Assembly: GCF_000221045.1 (NCBI RefSeq)
Contig: NC_015856.1
Location: forward strand, 124,001-188,000
Source: Collimonas fungivorans Ter331
GTDB lineage: Bacteria > Pseudomonadota > Gammaproteobacteria > Burkholderiales > Burkholderiaceae_D
Direction of reading: 5' to 3'
DNA: 64,000 nucleotides
This document shows, piece after piece, positions 55,084 to 62,470 of this stretch (position 1 is the stretch's first letter; each line of letters starts with the position of its first letter). Under the pieces are notes generated by a model. It had not been told where the DNA came from. It made no database searches and saw nothing but the letters and a program-made list of their open reading frames with translations. A program made the translations under genes and the position numbers.

Positions 55084-57237
55084 ATGAAGCGGACCATGCA
55101 ATGGCTGCCAGAAACGATGGCAGCGGTAGCAACAGTGACACTAGCGGCGGGCTTGAGCGCATGCGGCGGTGGCGGCGGTGGCTCGATCGGCGATTCCGGC
55201 GGCGCCGTGACCAGCGGCCAGGTGACCGGCAGCTATTATGAAAAAGCCAAGGTCTGCTTCGAAGACAAGGTAAAGAAAGCAACCTGCGACGCCGCCTCGC
55301 CGGTAACCACGACGGCTGCCGACGGTTCCTATTCCCTCAAAGGCCAGGGCGCGGTAGTGGCTACTGTCGGTACCGACGCCGTCCGCCATGAAGCGCTGGG
55401 CGACAAAGGCAGCGCCGTCACCCAGAAACTGGTGTTCCGGGCGCCGTCCGGCCACAGCGCTTTCGTCAGCGCCATTTCGACCGAACTGGCGACGGCCATG
55501 GACGCCAACGGCGGCGATTTCGCCGACGCCAGCAAGAAGCTGGCCGCCAAGATCGGCACTGCCGAAGCCAACCTGCTGGCCGACATCAACAAGCTGGGCG
55601 GCAACGACCAGGCCAAGCTGAAAGCGGAAGCAGCAGCCGTCAACGCCGCCATCGCAGCGGCTATTGCCCAAGGCGGCAATGTCGACCTGGGCCAGGCCCT
55701 GGGCAGCGCGCTGGCCATGAACAATATCCAGAACGTCGTGGTGATCTTTGCCGAGAACCGCGGTTTCGACAACCTGTACGGCCTGTTCCCTGGCGCCAAC
55801 GGCATTCCCGGCGTCAATCCGACCTCGGCTTCCAGCTACGTGCCGCAAAAGGATTTCGACGGCAGCACCCTGCCGGTCCTGCCGCCTACCTGGGGCGGCA
55901 TGACCCTGGCCGGCCAGAGCACCGTCATCACGCAAGCGCAGTCGGCCAACCTGCCGAACAAGCCGTTCCAGATCGACGATGTCAACAGCCCGATCGCCAT
56001 GTCGTCGACCGTGATCACGCGCGACCTGGTGCATCGTTTCTTCAATAACCAGATGCAGATCAACGGCGGCAAGAACGATAAATTCGCCGCTTACTCGGAC
56101 GCCGGCGGCCTCACCATGGGCTATTACGACGGCAGCAAGATGAAGCTGTGGAATATCGCCAAGCAGTACACGCTGGCCGACAACTTCTTCATGGGCGCCT
56201 TCGGCGGTTCCTTCCTGACCCACCAGTACCTGATCTGCGCCTGCGCGCCGACTTACCCGAACGCCGACGCCGCCACTTCGCCTGCCAAGGGCAACATTTC
56301 GGCCGTCACGCTCGACGCCAGCGGCAACCTGGTCGGCCTGACCCCAGGCACCGGCAACCCGACTTCGGTATTGAACGGGGCACCGGTCTATCAAAAGGAC
56401 AGCACCATCACGCCGAAAGACGCCGCCGGCATGTTCTACGCGGTCAACACCATGCAGCCGCCGTACCAGCCTAGCGGCAACAACGCCGCTGCGGTCGCTG
56501 CTTACGCCGATCCGACCAAAGCCACCACCCTGCCGGTGCAGACCCAGACCAACATCGGCGACGAGCTGACCTCCAAGGGCATCGACTGGGCCTGGTATGC
56601 CGGCGCCTGGAACGCCGCCCTGGCCGATGCGCCGAACGCCACCCGCAACGTGATCTACAGCGGCAAGGTCCAGTTCCAGCCGCATCACCAGCCGTTCAAC
56701 TACTACAGCCGCTTCGATCCGGCCACCGCCACCGGCGCTGCCGAGCGGGCCAGCCACCTGAAGGATTTCGACGCTTCGTTCCTGCAGGATGCAGCCGCCG
56801 GCAAACTGCCTGCAGTCGCGTTCTACAAACCGCAAGGCAACCTGAACCAGCATCCAGGTTATGCCAACGTGGCTGACGGCGACGCCCATATCGCCGACGT
56901 CATCGCCAAGCTGCAAGCCAGCCCGCAATGGAAGAACATGCTGATCGTGGTGACCTACGATGAAAACGGCGGTTTCTGGGATCACGTGGCGCCGCCCAAG
57001 GGCGACCGCTGGGGTCCGGGCATGCGCTTGCCGACTCTGCTGGTGTCGCCGTATGCGAAGAAGGGTTTCGTCGACCACACCCAGTACGACACTGCTTCCA
57101 TCCTGCGTTTCATCACCAACCGCTATTCGCTGCCGGTGCTGCCCGGCATCACCGCTCGCGACAAGGCGCTGGTGGCGAACGGCGCCAAGCCGATGGGCGA
57201 CCTGACAGGCGCGTTGACTCCGGTTCCGCAGGAATAA
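55084..57237 (+). CDS. Acid phosphatase / phospholipase C-like lipoprotein
   Basis: A 717-residue protein. The signal ends in a lipobox (GLSAC, Cys about 27) followed by poly-Gly. Residues 30-215 are an Ala-rich extension before the catalytic domain. From VVVIFAENRGFDNLYG (about 220) onward it matches the phosphoesterase family of AcpA and phospholipase C: FAENRSFD-type metal motif, GGSFLTHQYLI, VVTYDENGGFWDHVAPP and LPTLLVSPYAKKGFVDH. The GGGGAGG upstream supports the ATG at 55084. It probably cleaves phosphate esters outside the inner membrane. Confidence 0.88.
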   Translation: MKRTMQWLPETMAAVATVTLAAGLSACGGGGGGSIGDSGGAVTSGQVTGSYYEKAKVCFEDKVKKATCDAASPVTTTAADGSYSLKGQGAVVATVGTDAVRHEALGDKGSAVTQKLVFRAPSGHSAFVSAISTELATAMDANGGDFADASKKLAAKIGTAEANLLADINKLGGNDQAKLKAEAAAVNAAIAAAIAQGGNVDLGQALGSALAMNNIQNVVVIFAENRGFDNLYGLFPGANGIPGVNPTSASSYVPQKDFDGSTLPVLPPTWGGMTLAGQSTVITQAQSANLPNKPFQIDDVNSPIAMSSTVITRDLVHRFFNNQMQINGGKNDKFAAYSDAGGLTMGYYDGSKMKLWNIAKQYTLADNFFMGAFGGSFLTHQYLICACAPTYPNADAATSPAKGNISAVTLDASGNLVGLTPGTGNPTSVLNGAPVYQKDSTITPKDAAGMFYAVNTMQPPYQPSGNNAAAVAAYADPTKATTLPVQTQTNIGDELTSKGIDWAWYAGAWNAALADAPNATRNVIYSGKVQFQPHHQPFNYYSRFDPATATGAAERASHLKDFDASFLQDAAAGKLPAVAFYKPQGNLNQHPGYANVADGDAHIADVIAKLQASPQWKNMLIVVTYDENGGFWDHVAPPKGDRWGPGMRLPTLLVSPYAKKGFVDHTQYDTASILRFITNRYSLPVLPGITARDKALVANGAKPMGDLTGALTPVPQE

Positions 57238-57267
57238 GCTGACCGAAGCTCAGCCAGGAAACTGGTC

Positions 57268-57304
57268 AAGCCGGCTGCCTTGGAAAAGGCAGCCGGCTTT
57301 TTTA
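57268..57304 (+). terminator. Rho-independent terminator after acid phosphatase gene
   Basis: AAGCCGGCTGCCTT and AAGGCAGCCGGCTT form a perfect 14-bp stem with loop GGAA, ending in TTTTTTT. It sits 31 bases after the stop and overlaps the end of the convergent PNPOx gene. Confidence 0.93.
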
Positions 57305-58282
57305 TTGCCAGGATCCCATGGGCGCCAGCGCCGGCGACAGTTCCGCTTCGCCCCAGCGCAGCGGCAGCGAGGCCTCGACCCGTATCGCCTGCTCCACATG
57401 GAAACGCAACAGGCGCTCGGCGCCTGCGAATGCTGCGACTTCGGGACCGTCCCAGATCAGCTCGGCGCTGACCGCCAGGTACAGCAGATCGCCGCCGGCG
57501 AAATCGATGAACAGCAAACCGGCGCGCGGATGTTCGACCAGGTTGCCGATGGTGTTGAAGTAAAAATTGCCGACAAAATCAGGCACCGTCAACGTCTTGG
57601 CATCGTCGATGCGGACGAAGCCGGGCTTGCCGCCGCGGTGCGAAACATCAACCCCGTGCTGGCGCTCGCCGGCCGCCGCGGGTTTGCCCATGAAAGCAGA
57701 GGCAATGAAAAAAGTGTCGGCGCCGGCGATCAGGTTTTGCATCGCGGCGTCGAGCTGTTCCGTCCTGTGGACCACTGGCGCTGCTGCAGCGCCATCTTCA
57801 ATCAGGGCGGGACGGCGCGCCTGTATGTATTTAGGGCAGTTGCCGAAGCTCTGGTCTACCTTCAGCGTCCACCCTGCCGCATTGATTTTCTCGACCTTGC
57901 CGTTCATGCGGTTGCGGCGGCGGGTATGCGGTTCTATGCCCAGGATGCCGATCGCTGCGTTGTGAGCCAGGTTCTGCTGCAGCGGATCGGCCGCCAGCAC
58001 ATGCGGGTGCAGCTCCAGGTGTTCGGCATCCGGCGAAGTTGCAAAACCGGGGGCGCCGGTCACTATCGAGGCCCACGGCTGTTGCTCGCGGTCGATGCTG
58101 CCGACGATCAAGAACGGCAGCTGCTGGAAGAATTCGCGGTGCTGGTCCGGCATGAAGCTGCGCAGCAGCTGGCCGCGGCTGGCCATTTTTTCCAGCACGC
58201 CGACACGCTGCTGCACTGCCTGTTCGCCGCTATGGAAAGGCGTGTTCGCAGGACTGCTTGCAGCCGTTTCTGGATGGGACAT
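57302..58282 (-). CDS. Pyridoxamine 5'-phosphate oxidase-family flavoprotein
   Basis: A 326-residue protein. Two PNPOx-like split-barrel parts are visible: QLPFLIVGSIDREQQPWASIVTG (about 55-80) and GNFYFNTIGNLVEHPRAGLLFIDFAGGD (about 235-265). Such proteins bind flavin or F420 and reduce small molecules. AAGGAGGCAAGAC precedes the ATG. It lies 51 bases behind the GST gene on the same strand, so the TetR operator upstream of GST probably governs it too. Confidence 0.85.
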   Translation of the reverse strand: MSHPETAASSPANTPFHSGEQAVQQRVGVLEKMASRGQLLRSFMPDQHREFFQQLPFLIVGSIDREQQPWASIVTGAPGFATSPDAEHLELHPHVLAADPLQQNLAHNAAIGILGIEPHTRRRNRMNGKVEKINAAGWTLKVDQSFGNCPKYIQARRPALIEDGAAAAPVVHRTEQLDAAMQNLIAGADTFFIASAFMGKPAAAGERQHGVDVSHRGGKPGFVRIDDAKTLTVPDFVGNFYFNTIGNLVEHPRAGLLFIDFAGGDLLYLAVSAELIWDGPEVAAFAGAERLLRFHVEQAIRVEASLPLRWGEAELSPALAPMGSWQ

Positions 58283-58333
58283 GTCTTGCCTCCTTGGTGG
58301 AGCGTTCCGATCGGTTGCGGCCGGAGCGCAGTC

Positions 58334-58972
58334 TCAGGCTGCCAGCGCCGGCGGGGTGGCTTGCATGGCGACAAAACCGGCCAAGGCTTCAACCCGGCCC
58401 AACCAGGCGCGGATATGCGGGTAGTCGTCCAGCGTTACGCCGCCTTCCGGCGCATGCGCTATATAGCTGTAAGCCGCCACATCGGCGATCGTCACCTGCG
58501 TGCCGGTCAGGAACTGGCGGCTGGCCAGGTGCGGTTCCAGCAGCGTGAACAGATGTTTTGCGGTGGCGCAGGCTGCGCCATGGTCCAGCGGCATGCCGAA
58601 CAAAGTGGCCAGGCGGGCGCTGGCCGGGCCGCGGAAAATCTCGCCTGCGGCCAGCGACAGGAAACGCTGCACGGTGGCCGCCCCCAGAGGGTCGCGCGGC
58701 AGCCAGCCGACATCGCCATATTTGCTCGCCAGATAAACCAGGATCGCATTCGAATCGGCCAGCGTAACCTCGCCGTCTTCAATCACGGGTACCTGGCCGA
58801 ACGGGTTTTTCGCCAGGAATTCAGGCTTTTTCTGTTCGCCGGCGCGCAGGTCGATATCGATCATTTCAAACGGCAAGTCCAGCAAAGACAGGAACAGCTG
58901 CACCCGATGGGCGTGGCCGGACAAGGCAGCGCGATAAAGACGGATAGGATGGGCTGGACGGGCGCTTGGCAT
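58334..58972 (-). CDS. Glutathione S-transferase family protein
   Basis: A 212-residue GST. IRLYRAALSGHAHRVQLFLSLL holds the N-terminal thioredoxin strand with the likely catalytic Ser, NPFGQVPVIEDGEVTLADSNAILVYLA the cis-Pro and glutathione motif, and VTIADVAAYSYIAHA the C-terminal motif. AGGAGATC before the ATG at 58972 fixes the start. A strong promoter with an overlapping palindrome lies upstream (59038-59083). Likely involved in detoxification together with the PNPOx protein. Confidence 0.94.
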   Translation of the reverse strand: MPSARPAHPIRLYRAALSGHAHRVQLFLSLLDLPFEMIDIDLRAGEQKKPEFLAKNPFGQVPVIEDGEVTLADSNAILVYLASKYGDVGWLPRDPLGAATVQRFLSLAAGEIFRGPASARLATLFGMPLDHGAACATAKHLFTLLEPHLASRQFLTGTQVTIADVAAYSYIAHAPEGGVTLDDYPHIRAWLGRVEALAGFVAMQATPPALAA

Positions 58973-59037
58973 GGAAGATCTCCTGAATGGCTTGGATAAA
59001 AAGCACCGCAAGCGATGCCTGGTGAAACGGCTGATTC

Positions 59038-59057
59038 TGTACCGAACAATCGGTACA
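59038..59057. promoter_or_regulatory. TetR operator TGTACCGA-ACAA-TCGGTACA
   Basis: A perfect 8-base inverted repeat with a 4-base spacer. It overlaps the -10 box (leftward TATTGT at 59055-59060) of the GST promoter. A partial copy (TGTACCGA-ATGT-TCGT) lies at 59701-59720 upstream of the tetR start. Confidence 0.7.
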
Positions 59058-59083
59058 ATACAAAGGCAAACCCACCCTGTCAA
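59055..59083 (-). promoter_or_regulatory. Sigma-70 promoter for GST-PNPOx genes
   Basis: Read leftward: TTGACA (59078-59083), 17-base spacer, TATTGT (59055-59060). The -10 overlaps the TGTACCGA palindrome, a geometry that lets a bound repressor block RNA polymerase. Confidence 0.75.
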
Positions 59084-59108
59084 GTAAAAACAGGAAATCC
59101 AATCAAAA

Positions 59109-59681
59109 TTACTCGGTTGACTGCGGGCCCAGCAGGATGGCGGGAAAGTTTTCTATCATGCGCAAAAAGGGACCGTTGCTGTCCAGCGCGCGCGACACGA
59201 TCAGCGAACCCTGGATCGCCACTACCGCGTTTTCCGCACGCACCGCCGCCTCCACCTTGTCGACGCCAGCCTGTTCCGCCACCTCGGCCAGCAAGGCCAT
59301 CAGCGCCCGCATGCGGGCGCCCAGGTGCTGCTGGAACAGCGAACCGGCCTCGCCTATGGTGAACACGTCCATCAGGCAGGGCGCCGTGCCGTTAGCGTAA
59401 TATTCCGTCAACTTGCCGGCGAAACGCTGCAAGCGGATGGCGGAGACCTCGCGGCTGTTCAAGGTGGACAGCACATGCTGGGTAAACCAGGCGCCGACCG
59501 CTCCCATGGCGGCGCTCGCCATGTCTTCCTTGCCATTCGGGAAATAATGGTAAAGACTGGACCGGCCCAGTCCGGTGGCTTCAGACAGGCGCGACAGGCT
59601 GCTGCCCTCATAGCCGTAGCGGCGGAAAGCGGCAAGAATGCGGTCGACAACCTGGTCGCGGGTGAGAGTGGCTACTGGCAT
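59109..59681 (-). CDS. TetR family transcriptional regulator
   Basis: A 190-residue protein. LSRLSEATGLGRSSLYHYFPNGKED at about 27-51 is the TetR helix-turn-helix of the YcdC/LfrR type, and the rest is the ligand domain. It lies upstream of, and on the same strand as, the GST gene. The palindromes at 59038 and 59701 indicate repression of both GST-PNPOx and itself. The ATG at 59681 puts the DNA-binding domain at the N-terminus; earlier in-frame starts are less likely. Confidence 0.92.
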   Translation of the reverse strand: MPVATLTRDQVVDRILAAFRRYGYEGSSLSRLSEATGLGRSSLYHYFPNGKEDMASAAMGAVGAWFTQHVLSTLNSREVSAIRLQRFAGKLTEYYANGTAPCLMDVFTIGEAGSLFQQHLGARMRALMALLAEVAEQAGVDKVEAAVRAENAVVAIQGSLIVSRALDSNGPFLRMIENFPAILLGPQSTE

Positions 59682-59700
59682 AAAATTCAGACCTGACGTT

Positions 59701-59720
59701 TGTACCGAATGTTCGTTGCT
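59701..59720. promoter_or_regulatory. Imperfect TetR operator copy upstream of tetR
   Basis: TGTACCGA at 59701-59708 matches the perfect operator half at 59038; the right half TCGTTGCT keeps the first three bases. It lies 20 bases before the tetR start, as expected for autoregulation. Confidence 0.45.
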
Positions 59721-59807
59721 ATCAATGTAGAGGTGAAATACCAAAACAGCAAGGGCATCTGTGCAAAATCCGCGCGCGTGATCCGCAATCTGGGGGAAGT
59801 GCAATAA

Positions 59808-59826
59808 TAGTTGCTTAGCTAATTAT
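59808..59826. promoter_or_regulatory. MarR-type site upstream of marR
   Basis: TAGTTGCTTAGCTAATTA contains the palindrome TTAGCTAA at 59815-59822, 20 bases before the marR start. A near-identical stretch lies at 60307-60322 upstream of the next gene. Confidence 0.5.
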
Positions 59827-59845
59827 ATTTATCTAGAATAAAGCC

Positions 59846-60262
59846 ATGTTCGATCACTGCCTCTATTTCAACACCACTGCGCTGGCGCGCGTCGTCGAGC
59901 GCGAGTGGAATGCTGCCTACCAGCCGTTCGACCTGACTGCGCCGCAGGGTTTCGTCTTGCGCGCAGTGTTGAGGCAGCCGGGCCTGCTCAATAGCGAACT
60001 GGCCGGCATCTTCGGCATTGCCCGGCCGACGGCGACCCGGCTGCTGGATGCGCTGCTGGCCAAGAATCTCATCGAACGTCGCCCTTCTGCCGCCGACGGC
60101 CGTGAATGGAATATCTTTCCGACCGCGGCGGCGCTGGCGCTGGACGAACCGATCAACGCCGTCAGCGCGGAACTGGCCCAGCGTCTGCGCGGGCAGATGG
60201 GAGGCGAGCGCTTTGACGATTCGATCAGCGCCCTGCGCGGAGTCAGGGAAAGCATCGGCTGA
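59846..60262 (+). CDS. MarR family transcriptional regulator
   Basis: A 138-residue winged-helix protein. LTAPQGFVLRAVLRQPGLLNSELAGIFGIARPTATRLLDALLAKNLIERRPSAADGR covers helices 2-4 and the wing, given here in broken form: recognition helix near RPTATRLLD. MarR dimers release DNA on binding phenolic or other small ligands. A TAGCTAA site lies just before it and again before the next gene, consistent with control of both. Confidence 0.92.
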   Translation: MFDHCLYFNTTALARVVEREWNAAYQPFDLTAPQGFVLRAVLRQPGLLNSELAGIFGIARPTATRLLDALLAKNLIERRPSAADGREWNIFPTAAALALDEPINAVSAELAQRLRGQMGGERFDDSISALRGVRESIG

Positions 60263-60306
60263 TTGCCGGGACGCAGCAGGCAAGCCAGCCTTAATTTTTA
60301 TCCAAT

Positions 60307-60322
60307 TAGTTGTCTAGCTAAC
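60307..60322. promoter_or_regulatory. MarR-type site upstream of small membrane protein
   Basis: TAGTTGTCTAGCTAAC repeats the element at 59808 with two changes. It lies 20 bases before the start at 60343. Confidence 0.5.
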
Positions 60323-60342
60323 TTATTTGGGAAGGAATCGCC

Positions 60343-60597
60343 ATGCCAGCCATTTCAAGGGATGTGCAGAAAACCGCGGGACGCCACGCCATGCTGGCGG
60401 CGCTGGCAGTTGCCGCTGCGGCGGCCGGAATCATCCTGTACTTCTTCGCCGAGCCAGGCCTGCTGGATAGCCAGGGTGCTTGCCTGGCGGCGCATGCGGC
60501 CGACTACGGCGTCACCACGCAGCAACTGCGCAGCGACGTCAGCCGTCAGCCGGAACTGGTGGCGGCGCTGTCGTCCTGTTCCGGCATGGCGCCTTAG
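60343..60597 (+). CDS. Small membrane-anchored hypothetical protein
   Basis: An 84-residue protein with one hydrophobic segment (about 16-36, LAALAVAAAAAGIILYFF) and a short outside domain with two Cys (GACLAAH, SSCSGMAP). GAAGGA precedes the ATG. The function is unknown. It carries the MarR site and probably belongs to that regulator. Confidence 0.75.
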   Translation: MPAISRDVQKTAGRHAMLAALAVAAAAAGIILYFFAEPGLLDSQGACLAAHAADYGVTTQQLRSDVSRQPELVAALSSCSGMAP

Positions 60598-60652
60598 TTG
60601 CAACAGGGCGCACCCAGCGCCACGCCAAGATGCATAGCCGATGCCTTGCCGT

Positions 60653-61390
60653 TCAGGTATTGGGTTTGATGATACCCATCATGACCGCTCTGCTAATTGC
60701 ATGGCGGGTACTGTAGACGCCCAGCTTCATCGCCACATTCTTCATGTGGAAATACACGGTGCGCTGCGATATGCCCAGGATCAGGCCGATTTCGCTGCTG
60801 GTCTTGCCGTCGGCGCTCCAGCGCAGGCATTCGAGTTCGCGCGCCGACAGGATCGGTTCCTGGTTCGGCGCCACCTTGCGCCACAAGCGTTCAGCCGCTT
60901 CCTGCAGATAGACGCCGAGCAGCAGGGCGTCGGCCTGGGCCGCGGTAGACATCACCGCCGGACCCGCCGCATTGCTATAGAAATCGAGGCGGCTCGCCGT
61001 ATGCTTGCTGTGCAGCGCCACGCTCATGCCCTGCGTGACGCCCTTGGTCTTCAACAAGGGATAGATCTGTCCGCCGTGCAGCAGGCACAACTGGTCGACC
61101 TGCCAGTTCAGCGGCAGGCAGGAACGCACCAGATGCTGCCGGACCGGATCGGTCTTGTCGTCTGCCGGCTGGCCGAACTGCTGCAGCATGGCGCTTGGCA
61201 GGCTGCCGAACAGCTGCACCTGCGCCACGCCGTTGACGCCGGCGATCTCCATCCGCAACATGAAATCGCACATGCCGAGCTGCGCCAGCAGCCGTTGCAT
61301 GCATGCGCGCAGCTGCTCCCAGTCGGGAGCCTGCACGACCTGCAGCAGGTCGGGAGCGGATAATCGAGGAGCGGTTTCGCTTCGCAGCAT
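60653..61390 (-). CDS. LuxR-family regulator with autoinducer-binding-like domain
   Basis: A 245-residue protein. Residues 1-170 match the autoinducer-binding fold. The DP pair in KTDPVRQ and the Trp in LPLNWQV correspond to TraR Asp70, Pro71 and Trp85. At the TraR Trp57 and Tyr61 positions (LPSAMLQQF) it has Met and Phe. The C-terminal LuxR helix-turn-helix (about 180-240; LSARELECLRWSADGKTSSEIG, TVYFHMKNVAMKLGV) is complete. No luxI gene is seen, so it is a solo. It starts 12 bases after the response-regulator stop and is probably translated from the same mRNA. Confidence 0.9.
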   Translation of the reverse strand: MLRSETAPRLSAPDLLQVVQAPDWEQLRACMQRLLAQLGMCDFMLRMEIAGVNGVAQVQLFGSLPSAMLQQFGQPADDKTDPVRQHLVRSCLPLNWQVDQLCLLHGGQIYPLLKTKGVTQGMSVALHSKHTASRLDFYSNAAGPAVMSTAAQADALLLGVYLQEAAERLWRKVAPNQEPILSARELECLRWSADGKTSSEIGLILGISQRTVYFHMKNVAMKLGVYSTRHAISRAVMMGIIKPNT

Positions 61391-61402
61391 GGGATGGGGG
61401 TT

Positions 61403-62416
61403 CTATGATTTTATGTCGGCGGACTGGTCGCGCAAGAAATCCGCCAAGGAATAAAAGGGTTCGCGTAAATAATGGGTCGGGAAATCAAACAGCGCCCAAT
61501 AGTAGTCCTGGGCGCCGAAACAAATCTGGGCCGGCAGACAGTATGATAGCCAATCGTGGCGCAACGCGTCGGTATACATGCCGCCGCTGTCGGAAAAGAA
61601 CGGCACCAGCCGCATTTCGCGCAGGCCGGTCAGCAATTCCAGCGGCGCGCCGTAGTCTTGCGCCACCTCCAGCTGCGACATCAGGCTGGCTTCGGTTTCC
61701 ACCACCATCAGCGTTGCCTTGCCCTGCATGTCGAAGAACAGGATGCCGGTCGGGTTGGGAAACAGGTAATACTCGACAAAGCCGTGCCGTTTGCACAGCT
61801 GTTCGACCAGCGTTTCCAGCGCCGGGTCCGACAGGAACGTATAGGAATGGCGCGACAGCAGGTCTTTCAGCGTCAGCGACTGGGCATGGAAGAATTCCTT
61901 TTGCAGGCTGCGGATTTCCAGTTCCAGGTGGTCGAGCGCATCGTGGTCGCTTTTCTTGATGAAGCGGTCGATCAGGCCGCGGTTGAAGGCGTCGATTGCG
62001 ATCTTTTCGTCGGCCTGGCCGGTAAACAGGATCTTCTTGCAAGGCAGGTCCTGCACCGCCTGGCAAAACGCCAGGCCGTTCATTTGCGGCATGGCGTAGT
62101 CGATCACCAGCACCGACGGCAGCAGGAAACGGCGGCGGTTCATCGATTGCCGGTAAATCTGCTCGATATCTACCGCCACCGTGCGCCGTTCGAACGAGAA
62201 CGCCTGTTCATCGTAATTGACCCGGATCGACTGGCTCTTGCTGGGCGAATGGCGATAGGCGTCGCGCAGCCACTCGAGGGCGGCCTGGGTATCGTGGAAC
62301 ACCTTGCGCGCCATGTGCGGCGGCAGCTGGAAAGCCAGGCTGTCGAGGAAACTCTGGCTATCGTCGATCAGGATAGTCAGGGTCGGATGTTGATAAACAG
62401 GTAATGAAATATTCAT
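61403..62416 (-). CDS. LqsR/JqsR-like response regulator
   Basis: A 337-residue protein. Residues 10-165 form a receiver with acidic pocket Asp18-Asp19, phosphoacceptor Asp106 (VLVIDYAMPQMNG), Thr in KKILFTGQ and Lys in RFIKKSD. About 35 extra residues (near 55-95) separate the second and third strands. The C-terminal half lacks a known DNA-binding domain and fits the LqsR-type output domain (YYLFPNPTGILFFD, ALFDFPTHYL). In Legionella LqsR acts downstream of the LAI-sensing kinases. It lies between the kinase (54-base gap) and luxR genes. Confidence 0.85.
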   Translation of the reverse strand: MNISLPVYQHPTLTILIDDSQSFLDSLAFQLPPHMARKVFHDTQAALEWLRDAYRHSPSKSQSIRVNYDEQAFSFERRTVAVDIEQIYRQSMNRRRFLLPSVLVIDYAMPQMNGLAFCQAVQDLPCKKILFTGQADEKIAIDAFNRGLIDRFIKKSDHDALDHLELEIRSLQKEFFHAQSLTLKDLLSRHSYTFLSDPALETLVEQLCKRHGFVEYYLFPNPTGILFFDMQGKATLMVVETEASLMSQLEVAQDYGAPLELLTGLREMRLVPFFSDSGGMYTDALRHDWLSYCLPAQICFGAQDYYWALFDFPTHYLREPFYSLADFLRDQSADIKS

Positions 62417-62470
62417 GTCAGGGGCATTGCCGGCGCAAGGATGGCGTTTGCGCTTGGTCTGGAAAGACAG

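Noticed and set aside
55141-57078. 645-codon antisense frame across the acid phosphatase gene
   Set aside because: Shadow frame; the plus-strand gene has a lipobox and catalytic motifs.
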